64,000 bases of DNA from Fagopyrum homotropicum (GCA_033239125.1 BSWB01000001.1:139172981-139236980), one strand, 5' to 3'; shown: positions 20,591 to 31,706, counted from the stretch's first letter. Translations and numbers: made by a program. Notes: generated by a model not told the origin, from the sequence alone.

Positions 20591-22041
20591 ACTTTGTTTG
20601 AAGAAGATGAACCAAATAATGGTGTAATTCGTGATAGCTTTCTACAGCTCGCCTAGGGGTTGTCAATGGGTCGGACATGGGGTAGGGAGTACCCTATTCA
20701 TCCTCATACCCGTTTAATATAATGCCCCCCGTCCTCGTCCCCGTCCCCGTCAAATACTCGTCTCCATCGGGGATCCCCGTCCCCATTTAATTTTTCTGAT
20801 TTTAAATTTTTAAGGGTTTTTCCCGCAAAATTCTCCGTCCCCATCGGATATTCATTGTCATCGGGGAATTCCCTGTCCCCATATTCGTCATGACTCAGGA
20901 TCGACTATTCCGTCACCATATTTCCCCCGCAATATGTACATTGTAAAATGGGTTAGTTTTTCATAATTAAGTTGCTCAAATGTAATAAGCTTGACATATA
21001 AAATTTGCACCATGTGCAACTGAGGCATATTGTCATCTACTCAGTTGGCTCAGATAACTTGCATCACAAAATGTACATCGTAAGTGTTAGATTTTTCATA
21101 ATTTGATTGTGAAAGATGGACATACTATCATCTACTCAGTTGGCTCATTAGACAACATATTAACAACATGTGTAGATGAGGTATCCATGCCCTCAATCAG
21201 AATCTCTAGTATAGGCTATTGACTGAACTATTTCAACACTAAACTAGCATATAAACTTTGCCTAGCTAGCATAATCTTAAGGAATTTAATAAGATGGACA
21301 TATAAACTTTGTCCAGCTAGGCAAACGGATGTTCTCAACCAAAATACTAAAAAATATTACAACACTATAAAATCATTAAGTTGGAACTATAAGTAGGATT
21401 GTATGAATGAGTATCATATTCTTAATTCTTAAAGCATAAAAGTGTACTTAGTTGGGAATTTTAGTAATCATCGGCAACTTTAAATTTAAACACAATTGCT
21501 GAATTAAATTTTGATTAAAATTGAAACTACAATGAAAGTTTAATATAAATACAAATTTGTTTATTCGGGGTTTTCCATCAGGGTTCCCCATCAGATTCCC
21601 GTCGGGGTCCCCTGTTAGATTCCCCATCGGGGTTCCCCGACAGGTTCGGGTTCGGATCGGGGAGCGAGGTGAATACCCCTATCTTCATCCCCATCCCTAT
21701 CCTCAAGCGGAGATTCAATTATTAACTATGCTAGTCCCATCCCCGTTGAAAATCCTCATCCTCATTTCCATGATGGACCCCAAGTTTCAGGGAATCCCCA
21801 ACCCATGTACACCCTTAAGCTCGCCTACAACCATAATGTTGCTGAGACGTGCAAGCTTGGAGATCCTTTGACGGAGGTTTTACGTTGGAAGGCTCTTGTG
21901 GGAGATGTTATCGAGAACGACGAGGAAAATTCTGCACGATGGACACGCGTACATGATCCGTTGTTGGATCATATCAGGGAAATTTACTGTGAAGTAATAT
22001 CACTTCTTCCACTTTCGATCTCTGATAACTTATCTTCCTAG
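20591..22041 (+). pseudogene. ORF split by the hAT insertion (copy 1)
   Basis: An open frame beginning after a TGA at 20588 reads FEEDEPNNGVIRDSFLQLA up to the target duplication. After removing one duplication and the hAT element it continues at 21826 in phase: YNHNVAETCKLGDPLTEVLRW, DEENSARWTRVHDPLLDHIR, ending at TAG 22039-22041. The combined open frame is about 92 residues. Perfect in-phase continuation argues this was coding, or at least open, when the hAT landed. The family is not recognised and there is no convincing ATG, so it may be an exon. Confidence 0.5.
20654..21817. mobile_element. Non-autonomous hAT element, 1164 bp (copy 1)
   Basis: The ends are TAGGGGTTGTCAATGGGT and, reverse-complemented from the right, TAAGGGTGTACATGGGTT: imperfect terminal inverted repeats of hAT type. 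An identical 8-bp duplication AGCTCGCC flanks it (20646-20653 and 21818-21825). The subterminal regions are full of GGGGA/TCCCC runs (about 20720-20900 and 21560-21800) in opposite orientation, which can pair. No transposase is encoded; the 104-aa ORF inside is a by-product of the repeats. Confidence 0.85.
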
Positions 22042-22374
22042 CTTGAGGCTCGACAACCGGGTTATCAAAAAGTGATTATAAAGTCGGATTTAGATAAAAA
22101 AAAAAACAGGTGGTGCTGGCCTTAGAATTTTATCAAGATATCTGGCTTATCATGATTGAAGTTAAAGGAAGAGTGGAGGGAAATTGAAGAAGAAGTAGAC
22201 AATAGAGGTTTGAAACATGGTGGATTGATAAGGAGGAGTGGCATAATGGACGTAGTTGCAAAATGCTTGGGGTATTGGGGAAGGATATGAAACTCAGGAA
22301 AGGCTTGGCTTGGTTCTCGAAGAACTATCAGCATGGGGAAACAAAATTTTAAGATGCGTGGAGTATTGTCCCAC

Positions 22375-22505
22375 ATTGACAATATGATAATACCCGAACC
22401 TAACATATAAGCACTAGGTCTACTCCTCCTACTGCCAATTGATTTTAGTACGGAACCCCGATAGCTTGTGTGTAAGGTTCACTTTACGTGCATCCCTTCC
22501 AAAGT
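22375..22505 (-). repeat. Inverted copy of the dispersed repeat inside LINE D (copy 1)
   Basis: GTCCCACATTGACAATATG and CTACTCCTCCTACTGCCAAT are the reverse complement of the core seen at 5235-5300. LINE D coding text lies on both sides, so the repeat moved into the LINE or was joined to it. This suggests the repeat was mobile. Confidence 0.65.
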
Positions 22506-22608
22506 ACCGCCGTCTTGCAACATGGGACATACATTATTCCCAAACTTGACTGCATGCATAGAGAAGATGAGTCGTACTGGCATATACGCTCCAGGTCAAA
22601 TGAGATGA

Positions 22609-23219
22609 GAGACTGGAAAAAAAAATTTTCCATCACAAAGCTACTCAACGAAAACAAAAGAATGAGATCACGATACTTGTGGATGAAAGCGGAAGAATCT
22701 TCACAGGCGATGCTAACATTGAAAGCCATGTTGTCAATTACTACAAGTTATTTACTATAGTAGTGAGTTTCAATGCAAATAAAACCACGGCGGAGGTGTT
22801 AAGTAAGAGATTGGAAAAAAAATAAAAAATATTTCCATCACAAAGCTACTCAACGAAAACAAAAGAATGAGATCACGATACTTGTGGATGAAAGCGGAAG
22901 AATCTTCACAGGCGAGGCTAACATTGAAAGCCATGTTGTCAATTACTACAAGTTATTTACTATAGTAGTGACTTTGAGTGCAAATAAAACCACGGCGGAG
23001 GTGTTAAGTAAGAGACTGGAAAAAGAATAAAAAATATTTCCATTACAAAGTTACTCAACGAAAACAAAAGAATGAGATCACGTTACTTGTGGATGAAAGC
23101 GGAAGAATCTTCACAGGCGAGGCTAACATTGAAAGCCATGTTGTCAATTACTACAAGTTATTTACTATAGTAGTGACTTTGAGTGCAAATAAAACCACGG
23201 TGGAGGTGTTAAGTAAGAA
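22609..23219 (+). repeat. 205-bp triplication within LINE D (copy 1)
   Basis: The phrase beginning CCAT(C/T)ACAAAG(C/T)TACTCAACG starts at 22630, 22835 and 23040, exactly 205 bases apart, and the three units are nearly identical. 205 is not a multiple of three, so the triplication shifts frame. In copy 2 the first spacing is 204, which keeps two repeats in frame. Confidence 0.92.
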
Positions 23220-24159
23220 GGTTGATGGTAGCATGAATTCTAATATTATTAAAGAACCTACTATTTAGGAAGTATGGTTGGTGGTAAAGGCAATGCACCC
23301 GAGTAAAGCACCAGAACAGGATGGTTTTCATGTCATATTTTACTAGAGATTTTGGTTAGTTGTAGAGAAAAATCCGGAAAATGACCGAGTTTAGGCCCGT
23401 CAGTCTTTGCACAGTGTTGTACAAGGTAATCCCAAAGCTTATGACAAACCGCCTCAGGGACATGATGCCGAGAATCATTGATGATGCTCATAGTGTATTT
23501 TTAAAAGGCCGGCTAATCACGGATAATGCACCGATTGCCTTATAGATCTTTCACCACATGGAAAACAAGAGGACTGTGAACATTGGCATAATGACAATGA
23601 AACTCGACATGAGTAAAGCATACGACCGGATCGAGTGGTATTTTCTTAAGAGGTTTATAGAACACTTTGGATTTGATCAAAGATAGGTGGACAAATCATG
23701 GATTGTGTGATGTTATTGACCTTTAGCTTCGTCCTAAATGGAGAAAGAAAAGGGAGAGTCCAACCTTTCTGAGATTTCAGACAAGATGATCCGATTTCTT
23801 CTTATCTATTCATCATATATATATATGACTGGCCGGTTTGTGACCTGTTTGGTGGGTTGTGGTGGCTGCGTTGAGAATTGGTGTCTTGGAAGCTAGGAGA
23901 AGACAATACTCATGCATAGAGATGGAAACTGACAGTTAGTACGTTGCACATGCTTACAATGCTGATTCAAGCATCAAATCCCATGAATGTACTTTAATTG
24001 AGGATATAAAATCTATATCCTCCTCTTTTGAATCATTTTCGGTTTATTATATTCCGCGTTCATATAACGAAGTTACAAAATGTCTTGCAAAGGTTCTCCT
24101 ATCGAGTGGACTAGTAGCAATTCTTGATAGGGTGATACCAAGCAATGTAATGTAACTTG

Positions 24160-24540
24160 CCATTTTTTATTTGAATTAATTTGAACGTTTCTCCCTCAAA
24201 TATTTTTTTCCCCCAAGGCACTATATTCATTCAATACCATCTCGTCACATGTATTATGCTTATTTTGGTTACCCTATATTTATTTTCAAAATTTGTCCGC
24301 CTCCTCCACCACATATCATATCCATCAAACAAAAACCCTACGCATGCCTACAACACATGAAACACAAACCACGCAAACCCCTATCGACAACTAAACCAAG
24401 CAACCCACATTCGATGAATCTATCACCTTCGCGATTTACCGCCGTGGTATATCTTATGGCTTTTAAACATAATTAAAAATTGAAGGGTTCTAAATTTATA
24501 ATTAAAATTTTAATAAATTTTTAATTATTAAAATTGGTTT
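24160..24540. other. No supported feature
   Basis: AT-rich sequence. A 75-aa plus-strand frame at 24249-24476 has no recognisable domain and is displaced or extended in copy 2 by indels in T- and C-runs, so it is probably chance. Confidence 0.4.
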
Positions 24541-24549
24541 TAAATACAT

Positions 24550-24850
24550 ATTTGCAAACAACCATTGATCTTCGGATCAATGATATTCTATCTCTTATAG
24601 GTACATTTTTGCTGCACAACCATTGATCTTCAGGCCAACATTCCTATCTCTCTTGGGTGTATTTTCTTTTGTAGCTTGTACACAACCATTGATCTTGACC
24701 GAACATTTATCTTGAGGTCAACATTGTTATCTATCTTGGGTGTATTTTTGCAGCTTGCACACAACCATTGATCTTGATGTCAGCATTCTTATCTCTCTTG
24801 GGGTTGTTGTATTTTTGCAACTTCGATCTTTGATCGAGGCCAACATTCTA
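24550..24850 (+). repeat. Degenerate minisatellite (copy 1)
   Basis: The phrase (CA)CAACCATTGATCTT followed by CAACATT, then ATCTCTCTTGGGTGTATTTT, recurs at about 24559, 24617, 24682 and 24762, with a weaker fifth copy near 24830. Spacing varies from about 58 to 80 bases. It is imperfect and old. Confidence 0.7.
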
Positions 24851-24965
24851 GAGGGATCGATTGAAGGCTCTCGAATCGCATTCTTTCCGTTGATTCAATG
24901 GCCATGTGAGTTGTTGAAACTCAAGATTCTTAGCCAAGCTTCCTGCATTATGTTTGACAACCAAT

Positions 24966-25270
24966 TTAATTAAGAGAACACTTACAAATCTCTCCAGTGA
25001 CAAGGATTATGTGGTTAAGGGTTAAAGAAACATCATATGCCTCCATTGCCAAACAAACTGTATATACACAAAAGTAGTAGCACTCACCATGCATTATCTC
25101 TCGAAGATTCAGCTTCTTAAACCTTTGAGTTCTGAAGCAGCACTCACCGCAATATAATATTAGTAAATAAAACATCTTCATGATGTGAATGTAAAAACTA
25201 TTATAATGTGGAAGAAAAGAATAATTTCATAAGAGTGTATTTTAAACATACCTTTGCTATTACATATACT
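24966..25270 (-). pseudogene. Exon-like segment, paralogue of 17480-17535 (copy 1)
   Basis: The minus-strand text FRTQRFKKLNLREIMHG ends at ATGCATG|GTGAGTG (donor near 25088). The matching donor and surrounding intron words are found at 17480, which makes this the better-preserved copy of an exon from the older duplicated gene. The function is unknown. Confidence 0.35.
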
Positions 25271-25392
25271 AGTTGCAGCATGATCTGGTACTCACTTTCC
25301 CACCATTGTACATTAATTTTCTGCCGTGCAAAATTACACAAGTAAGATCTAATGAAGCAATCCGAAAAGGGAGACTAACACAATTCATTATC

Positions 25393-25781
25393 CACTAGTA
25401 CAAATACCCCTCTAGACCCCGGTTATTTTGTACATGGGAACCCGGTTAAGGAAGCGTGGTTAACGGGAGCGAGGTCCGAGCATTCGCACCCAGGTAAATG
25501 TCACCGAGTTAATATTTTTGGACCCCGGTTTTTTAATAATCGGGGTAAAATTCGGACCCCGGTTATTTTAAAAAAACCGGGGTAAAAGTCGGACCCTGGT
25601 TATTATAAAAAAACCGGGGTCATTTTCGGACCCCGGTTTTTTATAAATAACCGGGGTCCGACTTTTATTTTTTTTTTAAAAAAAAAGATGTCGGACCACG
25701 GTTATTTTAAATAACCGTGGTCCCAATTCTAAATTTTTTTTTAAAAAAAAACACCACGGTTCTTTAAAAAACCGTGGCTGC
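25393..25781 (+). mobile_element. CACTA-type transposon terminus with hairpin array (copy 1)
   Basis: The block begins CACTAGTACAAATACC, typical of a CACTA (EnSpm) end. It is followed by about six inverted-repeat units: ACCCCGGTTATTTT pairs with (T)AACCGGGGT, then a second class with ACCACGGTT...AACCGTGGT (25689-25725 and 25752-25781). Dense subterminal inverted motifs are the binding sites for CACTA transposases. No opposite TAGTG end or transposase is visible, so it is a truncated end or a short derivative. Confidence 0.65.
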
Positions 25782-26079
25782 ATGATACTGCTGCAATTTT
25801 AAATCACAACACTATTAAGCATAATCTCTTGATAATTCAATTTCAATTACTTAAAACTTTCACATGTGGTACTGCTTCAAGGTACTCCAAATATAACCAA
25901 TTTATACAAATTCACCCAAACATCTCAAATATGAACAGGAGAAGACTTGTCACTTCAAGCACCTGCTTCTTTGTGATATGGGTAACCTGGTGATGTACTG
26001 AGAGCCCCTACCTAACACAAAGGGAAAATGACACAAACATCATTTGTCGTGGTTGTTCCTGATACTTATCCTTGACATC

Positions 26080-26137
26080 GACTGTTATTGTTAATGTCAA
26101 TATAGCATGACTGTTATTGCTGATGTCAATATAGCAT
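26080..26137. repeat. 29-bp direct repeat, two copies (copy 1)
   Basis: GACTGTTATTG followed by (T/C)T/GATGTCAATATAGCAT is repeated back to back with two mismatches. It lies just 3' (in minus-strand sense) of the terminal exon. Confidence 0.85.
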
Positions 26138-26158
26138 GAATAACTGTAGAATTACCTG

Positions 26159-26368
26159 TTATGATGGTTTTTCTTTCCGTTGCAACTTCACTAATCGCCT
26201 AAGATTCTGGGTGTCGTTCCTAATCTCACTGAGAAACCAAGAAAAATGACCTATTGTACGTGTAAACAAACAATTAGATAGAATAGCGGAAGAAGCATCA
26301 ATGTCAGTATTGAGAGTGCCAAGTATAACACACTGGGATGTTTCTGCACTTGCAAGTTTGGCAATAAA
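26159..26368 (-). pseudogene. Terminal exon of the unrecognised minus-strand gene (copy 1)
   Basis: On the minus strand, an ATTATTAG acceptor at 26369 opens a 69-codon frame: FIAKLASAETSQCVILGTLN, DIDASSAILSNCLFTRTIGH, ending RRLVKLQRKEKPS and TAA at 26159-26161. The composition is that of real protein and the frame is fully open. Upstream exons of the same strand lie across the junction at 27106-27734, so it is probably the last exon of that gene. There is no ATG, so a simple ORF search misses it. The family is not recognised. Confidence 0.5.
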
Positions 26369-27105
26369 CTAATAATGTAAGAGAAGCTGTTGATCATTTT
26401 TGTAAGCCGACTAAGCAAAACTTAAATCTCATACTGATATCTAATATAGTTAAAAACTATATTAGCATATGATTCTAACCTATGAAGCACGGACATAGAA
26501 ACGGATACAAGAGAAAACGGGGGAGCGACAGTTTCAGAAATATGTGAAACAAACAAGGCAAGGAAACATAAATATAATGATACCATATTATAAAGGTCAA
26601 CATTATAACATCATATACGGTGGAAGGGGTTATGACATTTGAATTCAGATACACAAAAGAATTTTACTTCATAAAGCAAACAGAGCAGACAATACTTAGA
26701 ACAAGCCAGTGCTTCAAGTAAACCATCATATTATTCAAATTCTTTACTTAATTAGCAAACTAAGATCAGCATGTTGACAACTAAAATACTTAAAATCTTA
26801 GGTATTAGGGAAATCCCAGCTGTGAAGAGAAAACATCATTAGTGCAAAAATTTACTAAATCTAAACTAGAAGTTGTACCTACTAAATAGTCTCCATTAGA
26901 GAAATAATTCAAGGATCAAATATCCCGTTGACTAGTGTGATCATGTAATTGGTGAAAGATAAAAAAATCAGGGAAAGTAGAGGTTTTTTTTTTTGCTTTT
27001 AGTCAAAATATTTGCTATTAAGTCACTCTAGCAAACAATAATTCATTGATACAACACAAAAGAGCCAAACAGGTTTAAAATAAACAAAGATAAGCAAACC
27101 CTCAC

Positions 27106-27734
27106 CTTTTTAGGAATGCAAGTATCATCTTCATCTTTATACAATTGAAACAGCCGACAAATGGCCGAGGAAATGAACCTCCACTATCATTCTGCAACAG
27201 CATAAAACAACCATCATTTATGCATGAGTTTATCAGATAAATTGGCAAACTATTCAATCAAAACGAGCCATGATTTCATCCCTAAAACAATATAATATTG
27301 GAAACTAACTTGCAATGAGGTTGCTGGGGAAGTCTGATTAAGCTCAGCCTTCCATTCCCGTAACATCATATGCATCCGCTCCTCAAGAAGTGCAGCGTCA
27401 CCTGAGCGGCTGTCTTTCCATGCTGACAGTAAATCCTTAACTTTGATATTTACCATGTCCTTACAGAGCAGGGGTGATGCAGATCTCGAGCCAAACTGTT
27501 TGAGACTCTTAGTCATTGAAAAATCTTGAAGTGTCACGTGAATAACTGAGTTGAAAAGGGATTTACAGTCAGACTCCGACAATCAAGCGGTGTTAGAACA
27601 AAAAAAGCTTGTCGAATAGCATTAATATAGTAGCTATTAAAAATCAAGTTTTGTGACAAATCTGCATGATCCATATCAACCAAGAACCTTAATATGGACC
27701 CATGATAGGTAAGATTCAGAATTTCATAAGAAAG
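27106..27734 (-). pseudogene. Exons of the unrecognised gene (copy 2)
   Basis: Same exons as at 698-1324. Here the A-run near 27600 is one base longer, so the first exon (from 27734, SYEILNLTYHGSILRFLVDM) stays open through RQAFF and on to 27534. The frame slip near 27580 and the slip in the 27191-27106 exon remain. The likely final exon is at 26159-26368. Confidence 0.55.
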
Positions 27735-28353
27735 CTGCAACTTTGATGTAGAAAAAAAACATACAATAACATATCAAATGCAACCTATATCAAAAGCAAC
27801 TATATTTAACGACATTATCTGACACAATCCGATTATGCTACATAGTCCTTGTTCATAAGATGCTAAACTGTGACGCAATTGCATTTTTATAACGAAATAT
27901 TTCGTGACAAAAGAGGGAGGCTTCATATACCCTATTTCTCAACAACGACGGTAGAAATGAATCTCCTGAAACATCTTGCCATACACAACACTAAAGATTA
28001 AATTATTGAACCAATTAGTGTATTTTTCAGGGAAGGTAATCAACTACACTTCTTTAACAACACTAGATATATCTTGCAAGAGGAAGGTCTCTTAACATCC
28101 ATGATAACAAGTAACAACAGTAAATCATATAAATAAAAAATCTATACAATTTTTTTATTGGACCAAAAGAGAGAGAAGTTAGAAAATTCTATACAATTTT
28201 TTTATTGGAAAGCATAAAATCCTAGATGAATGTTTGCAGGTTGTAAAATTCAAGTAACAGGAAGACAGTAAATCATATAAATAAAAAATCTGATTAGTGT
28301 ATAAGCTCCAATATACAAAGAATGGTAATATAACCTAGAATAAATTAGTTTAC

Positions 28354-28781
28354 CTCGAAGATTTGATGTAAACCCACTATTTGACAAATGATTTGCAAGA
28401 AGCTCCCCTAAATGCTTTCTCCAACTTGGGACAGACTTGGCTTCAGAAACAAGCCACACAATTGCAGCCTCTGTTGTGAGGTTGAAACTAGTTGATGATA
28501 CTTGTGGCTGTGTCCATATGCCAAATAAAGAAGTTGATTAAAGAACACATAAATAGATCATGTTGTTCTAAATCAAAGTAAATATAACATATACATATCT
28601 AATTAAATTATCAAGAAACCATGTTTTGATTATAGATCAAGCTTATTAAGAGAGTCAAGTCGGCCCCTTTGATAAGCAATGTTACTTCAGTTTTTTCATG
28701 ATACATAATATGTGAATCGGAACTGACTTGACTTTCAAGTATTCTCTTCACACTGGCAGCACATCCTCCACAACTCATTCC
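28354..28781 (-). pseudogene. PAA1: PAA1-like HMA exons (copy 2)
   Basis: Exons 28781-28728 and 28507-28354 match copy 1 with no coding change that I can see, including the CGGC copper ligands and both splice sites. Conservation here reflects recent duplication and is not by itself evidence of selection. Confidence 0.72.
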
Positions 28782-29391
28782 CTGCACCAAGATCAACAGA
28801 TGATACTTTACACTTCAATTTTGATAAGTTAATTCAAAATCAAATCTATAAACAGTCACATCCACCCATCCCAACGTCGAGAAGAATCGAGACTAAATAC
28901 AAAACTTGAAACTCCAAATTTCAAACTGATTCAACTAACACAATCACCAACACCAAACTACATATGAAAATGAAGCAAAACAAATCCAAATAACAAATGA
29001 AAATGAAGCAAAACAAATCCAAATTAAAGAAAGGTATTAGTTCCAACCAGGAAGTTCAAAGATGAAGAAATAAATGAACAGAAGTTCAGGGCGGATAGCA
29101 TATTTTCGCTAATCACAACCGGTGAACCTACACCCAAACCTTTCGGGGTTCCATGTGATAGGTTCACACGGTATCATATTGTCGATGTAAGACACATTTT
29201 CTCGCATTTCCACAGCTCATACTAGCAGCAAGAAAGGCTTAACTCCAACCACAAAACATTAGTGTTCAATATTTATTTTCAAATCTAAAGCCCCAGCTCA
29301 TAACTGCAGCAACAAGATAAGATATCTAGTCATCTAGATGATAGGATCTCAAATTTAATTTGCAGAAACATGCCAGTAAATGATGTATTAC

Positions 29392-29849
29392 CTATTTTTT
29401 GAACAACCCAATTGCTGCAAGAGAACTTGACTTTGAGGATCAAGCGGTCCTTGATTTTATTCATTTTTATGCCAGATCCGTGATACCAAATCTGCAAAAA
29501 TCTAAAAATATAGCGAAAACAGTATTAGCTTCAACAGTAAAAGAAATTAGAGATTGATATATTCAGACTGTTCGGTTACCTTATTGCTGTGGTAGTCAAA
29601 TAACAACGATGGACAATAAGGTGAATTTTGCCGGCGTTTCGATCTCCGATGGTATCACCTTCGATCGTCCGCGTCGATCGTGTACGAAAACTCCTGCACC
29701 TTGTCTTTTTCTTAGTTGAGTCGAAAAGCAAGAGAATTGTGAAGATTTTGGACAATTTTGGTCCTCAGACCGAACCAGGAGGAATAGCTGCGAAGAAGAT
29801 TGTTGTGCCTGAGGTGCGTAGACTCGTAGAGTGTATATATATACACTAG
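29392..29849 (-). promoter_or_regulatory. TATA box and leader exons (copy 2)
   Basis: Identical in layout to 2983-3440: TATA palindrome near 29831-29846, leader donor at 29579/29580, second exon 29491-29392. The 28-bp deletion that marks this unit lies about 290 bp upstream, at 30135/30136. Confidence 0.45.
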
Positions 29850-30710
29850 GTTAAAGGGTAAAATAGGTAAAGAAGAGTTATTAGTATTTATTTAATAAAA
29901 ATTTATTTTTCTCAAACATAAGGGAAGATGTAATTGAAGACGTGGGCAAAGCGGGATGGAGAGTCGAACCCTATTGACAGCAGTTGCAGCATCTCCTCGA
30001 TACACATCAGTAAGATACAGTAATTGAAGACGTGCGCAAAGCGGAATGTACTCGAGTCGAATGGTTTTAAGTAATTTATAGATATTATTGACAAAATCGG
30101 TATAATTTAAGAATCTTAAAATGAATTATTTCCGTGAACGATATTTATGAGCTTGTTCTAGATTTAGCCGATATTACTCGGTACGTCTTTTAATGGTAAA
30201 AAGGGAATGTGTGTTGCTCATTACTCCAGTCATATTGAATAGCTCTAATCTACGTATTGATATCAAATTCTTCTCAGCTATTTCTCTCAAACATGGAGTT
30301 CTTTTATGTTGAGACCATATATGGCTTCACATCAAGCTCAAACTCACTGTTATAGAACACTGGAATACTGCTTGTTGTTGAGTTGTTCTCTTTTGATTTT
30401 TGATGTAGCATCACACTTGTGCCATTTGTAGATCAACAAACTGAGAGATTATGTTATGTGCTATATAGTATGTTGATAATCTGAATGTTTAATGTTTGAC
30501 TGTGCTTGTCCTGAATTACTGCACATATCACTTTTTCCTTGTTAGCATTTGCATTCAGCATATATGGGATATAGTTGCTAATTTTTTATCCTCTTGTTAG
30601 CATTTGCATTAACAGGCATTAGTGAGTTGTTTTGCACCATCAAAAGAAAGTTGATAGGACAGGAATTTAGTTGTTCCTCATATTTATAAACAACTGCCTT
30701 ATGGTTGTAC

Positions 30711-31421
30711 CTTTTTTTTTGTTTTGAAAAGATTACGTATATCGAGAAGAGGATTAGGGGTCACTTTGACCAAAGATGAAGAGAGGAAAAGACTAGAGAA
30801 ATTAGTGACTACGACTATCAACTACAAGAGGTGAATCACAAGCAAATTAGGCCACATAATAAAGTCGGGGGATCGGTCTTTTCAGTTAGGCGGTGAAGTT
30901 CTTGATAGCTTGGATTGTGTGAGGGGCACAAGTTGTGGTAGAGGTGAAAGTGTTGTAGTAGATGAGGTCGTTTCTTGCTTTCCAAGTGAAGTAAATGTAT
31001 GTAATGATCGAGGAGGTACGGATGTTGGAGATGAGTTCATGCTTACAAGGTTTTTCATTCTCGAACCAAGACCAAATTTGTTGGAGTACGGGTAGGGGGT
31101 GTGGAGCTTCGTCTAGCGAGAGATGATGTTGAGCACTAGGCTAGTGTAACTACAAGAGTTCCATAGGTGGGACTCGTTCTCCGGATGGTTCCCACACATT
31201 TTGCACGAAGCGTCAGAGACTAAGTTCTAGAAGAGGAGTTTGGTAAAGGTGGAAATTCTTTGATGGCAAGTAATCCAAGAGATAAAACTAATGTTGATTC
31301 CTTGCCAAGTATATATGAATTTGGTAGGGCGGGGTGTGTGTGTGTGAGAGAGTTTGGTTACGGAAGAACTGTTGGGGAGGGAGATGGGGTTTATGGAGCT
31401 AGTTTTAAATTATCTTTATCT
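30711..31421 (-). mobile_element. LINE C relic (copy 2)
   Basis: Same 5'-truncated zf-RVT fragment as 4330-5040, with its T-run near 30712. No rearrangement relative to copy 1. Confidence 0.75.
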
Positions 31422-31425
31422 TTTA

Positions 31426-31706
31426 TAATCCGGCACACCAATTGACAATAGGAGGAGTAACCCTAGTGCTTATATATTAGGTTCGGTTATTATCATATTG
31501 TCAATGTGGGACAATATATCCACACATCTTAACACATCTTAATACGTGGCGGGGATGCACGTAAGTGAACCTTACACATAAGTCTTCGGGGTTTCATCCT
31601 AAAACCAATTGGCAATAGGAGGAGTAGCCCTAGTGCTTATATATTAGGTTCGCTTATTATCATATTGTCAATGTGGGACAATATATCCACACATCTTAAC
31701 AGCTAG
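31426..31706 (+). repeat. Dispersed repeat pair (copy 2)
   Basis: Corresponds to 5045-5325; both cores are retained. Confidence 0.65.

Larger units (their letters stand above)
22100..24155 (+). mobile_element. LINE D relic: second LINE family with RT and RNase H remnants (copy 1)
   Basis: In order: RFETWWIDKEEW (end of an endonuclease domain, about 22200), an inverted dispersed repeat (22375-22505), the linker SYWHIRSRSNEMRD with three copies of KYFHHKATQ...DESGRIFTG, and RT pieces SKAP..DGF, FRPVSLCTVLYKV and KLDMSKAYDRIEW (about 23600). The frame then decays and jumps to an RNase H-like stretch: YSCIEMETDS, then IEDIKSISSSFESFSVYYIP and CLAKVLLSSG (about 23865-24155). The RT active-site box is missing. 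In-frame TAG codons are common. It is distinct from LINEs A-C, which end in zf-RVT. Confidence 0.78.
1..26410. repeat. Tandem 26.4-kb unit, copy 1
   Basis: The first bases of the window recur at 26411 and 52816, and every landmark recurs in the same order and orientation. Compared with copy 2, copy 1 differs at only about a dozen places between 1.5 and 17.4 kb but much more often from 17.4 to 26.4 kb. Copy 1 keeps a 28-bp segment at 3727-3754 that copy 2 has lost. It lacks 14 bp near 20070 that copy 2 has. The first 1.5 kb carries several one-base indels unique to this copy. Confidence 0.97.

Noticed and set aside
22609..23219. CRISPR-like array
   Set aside because: The 205-bp units are contiguous with no spacers, and the context is a plant LINE.
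1..26410. Helitron capturing several gene fragments
   Set aside because: Fragments lie on both strands and I could not find a TC start with a hairpin-CTRR end; tandem duplication explains the layout.
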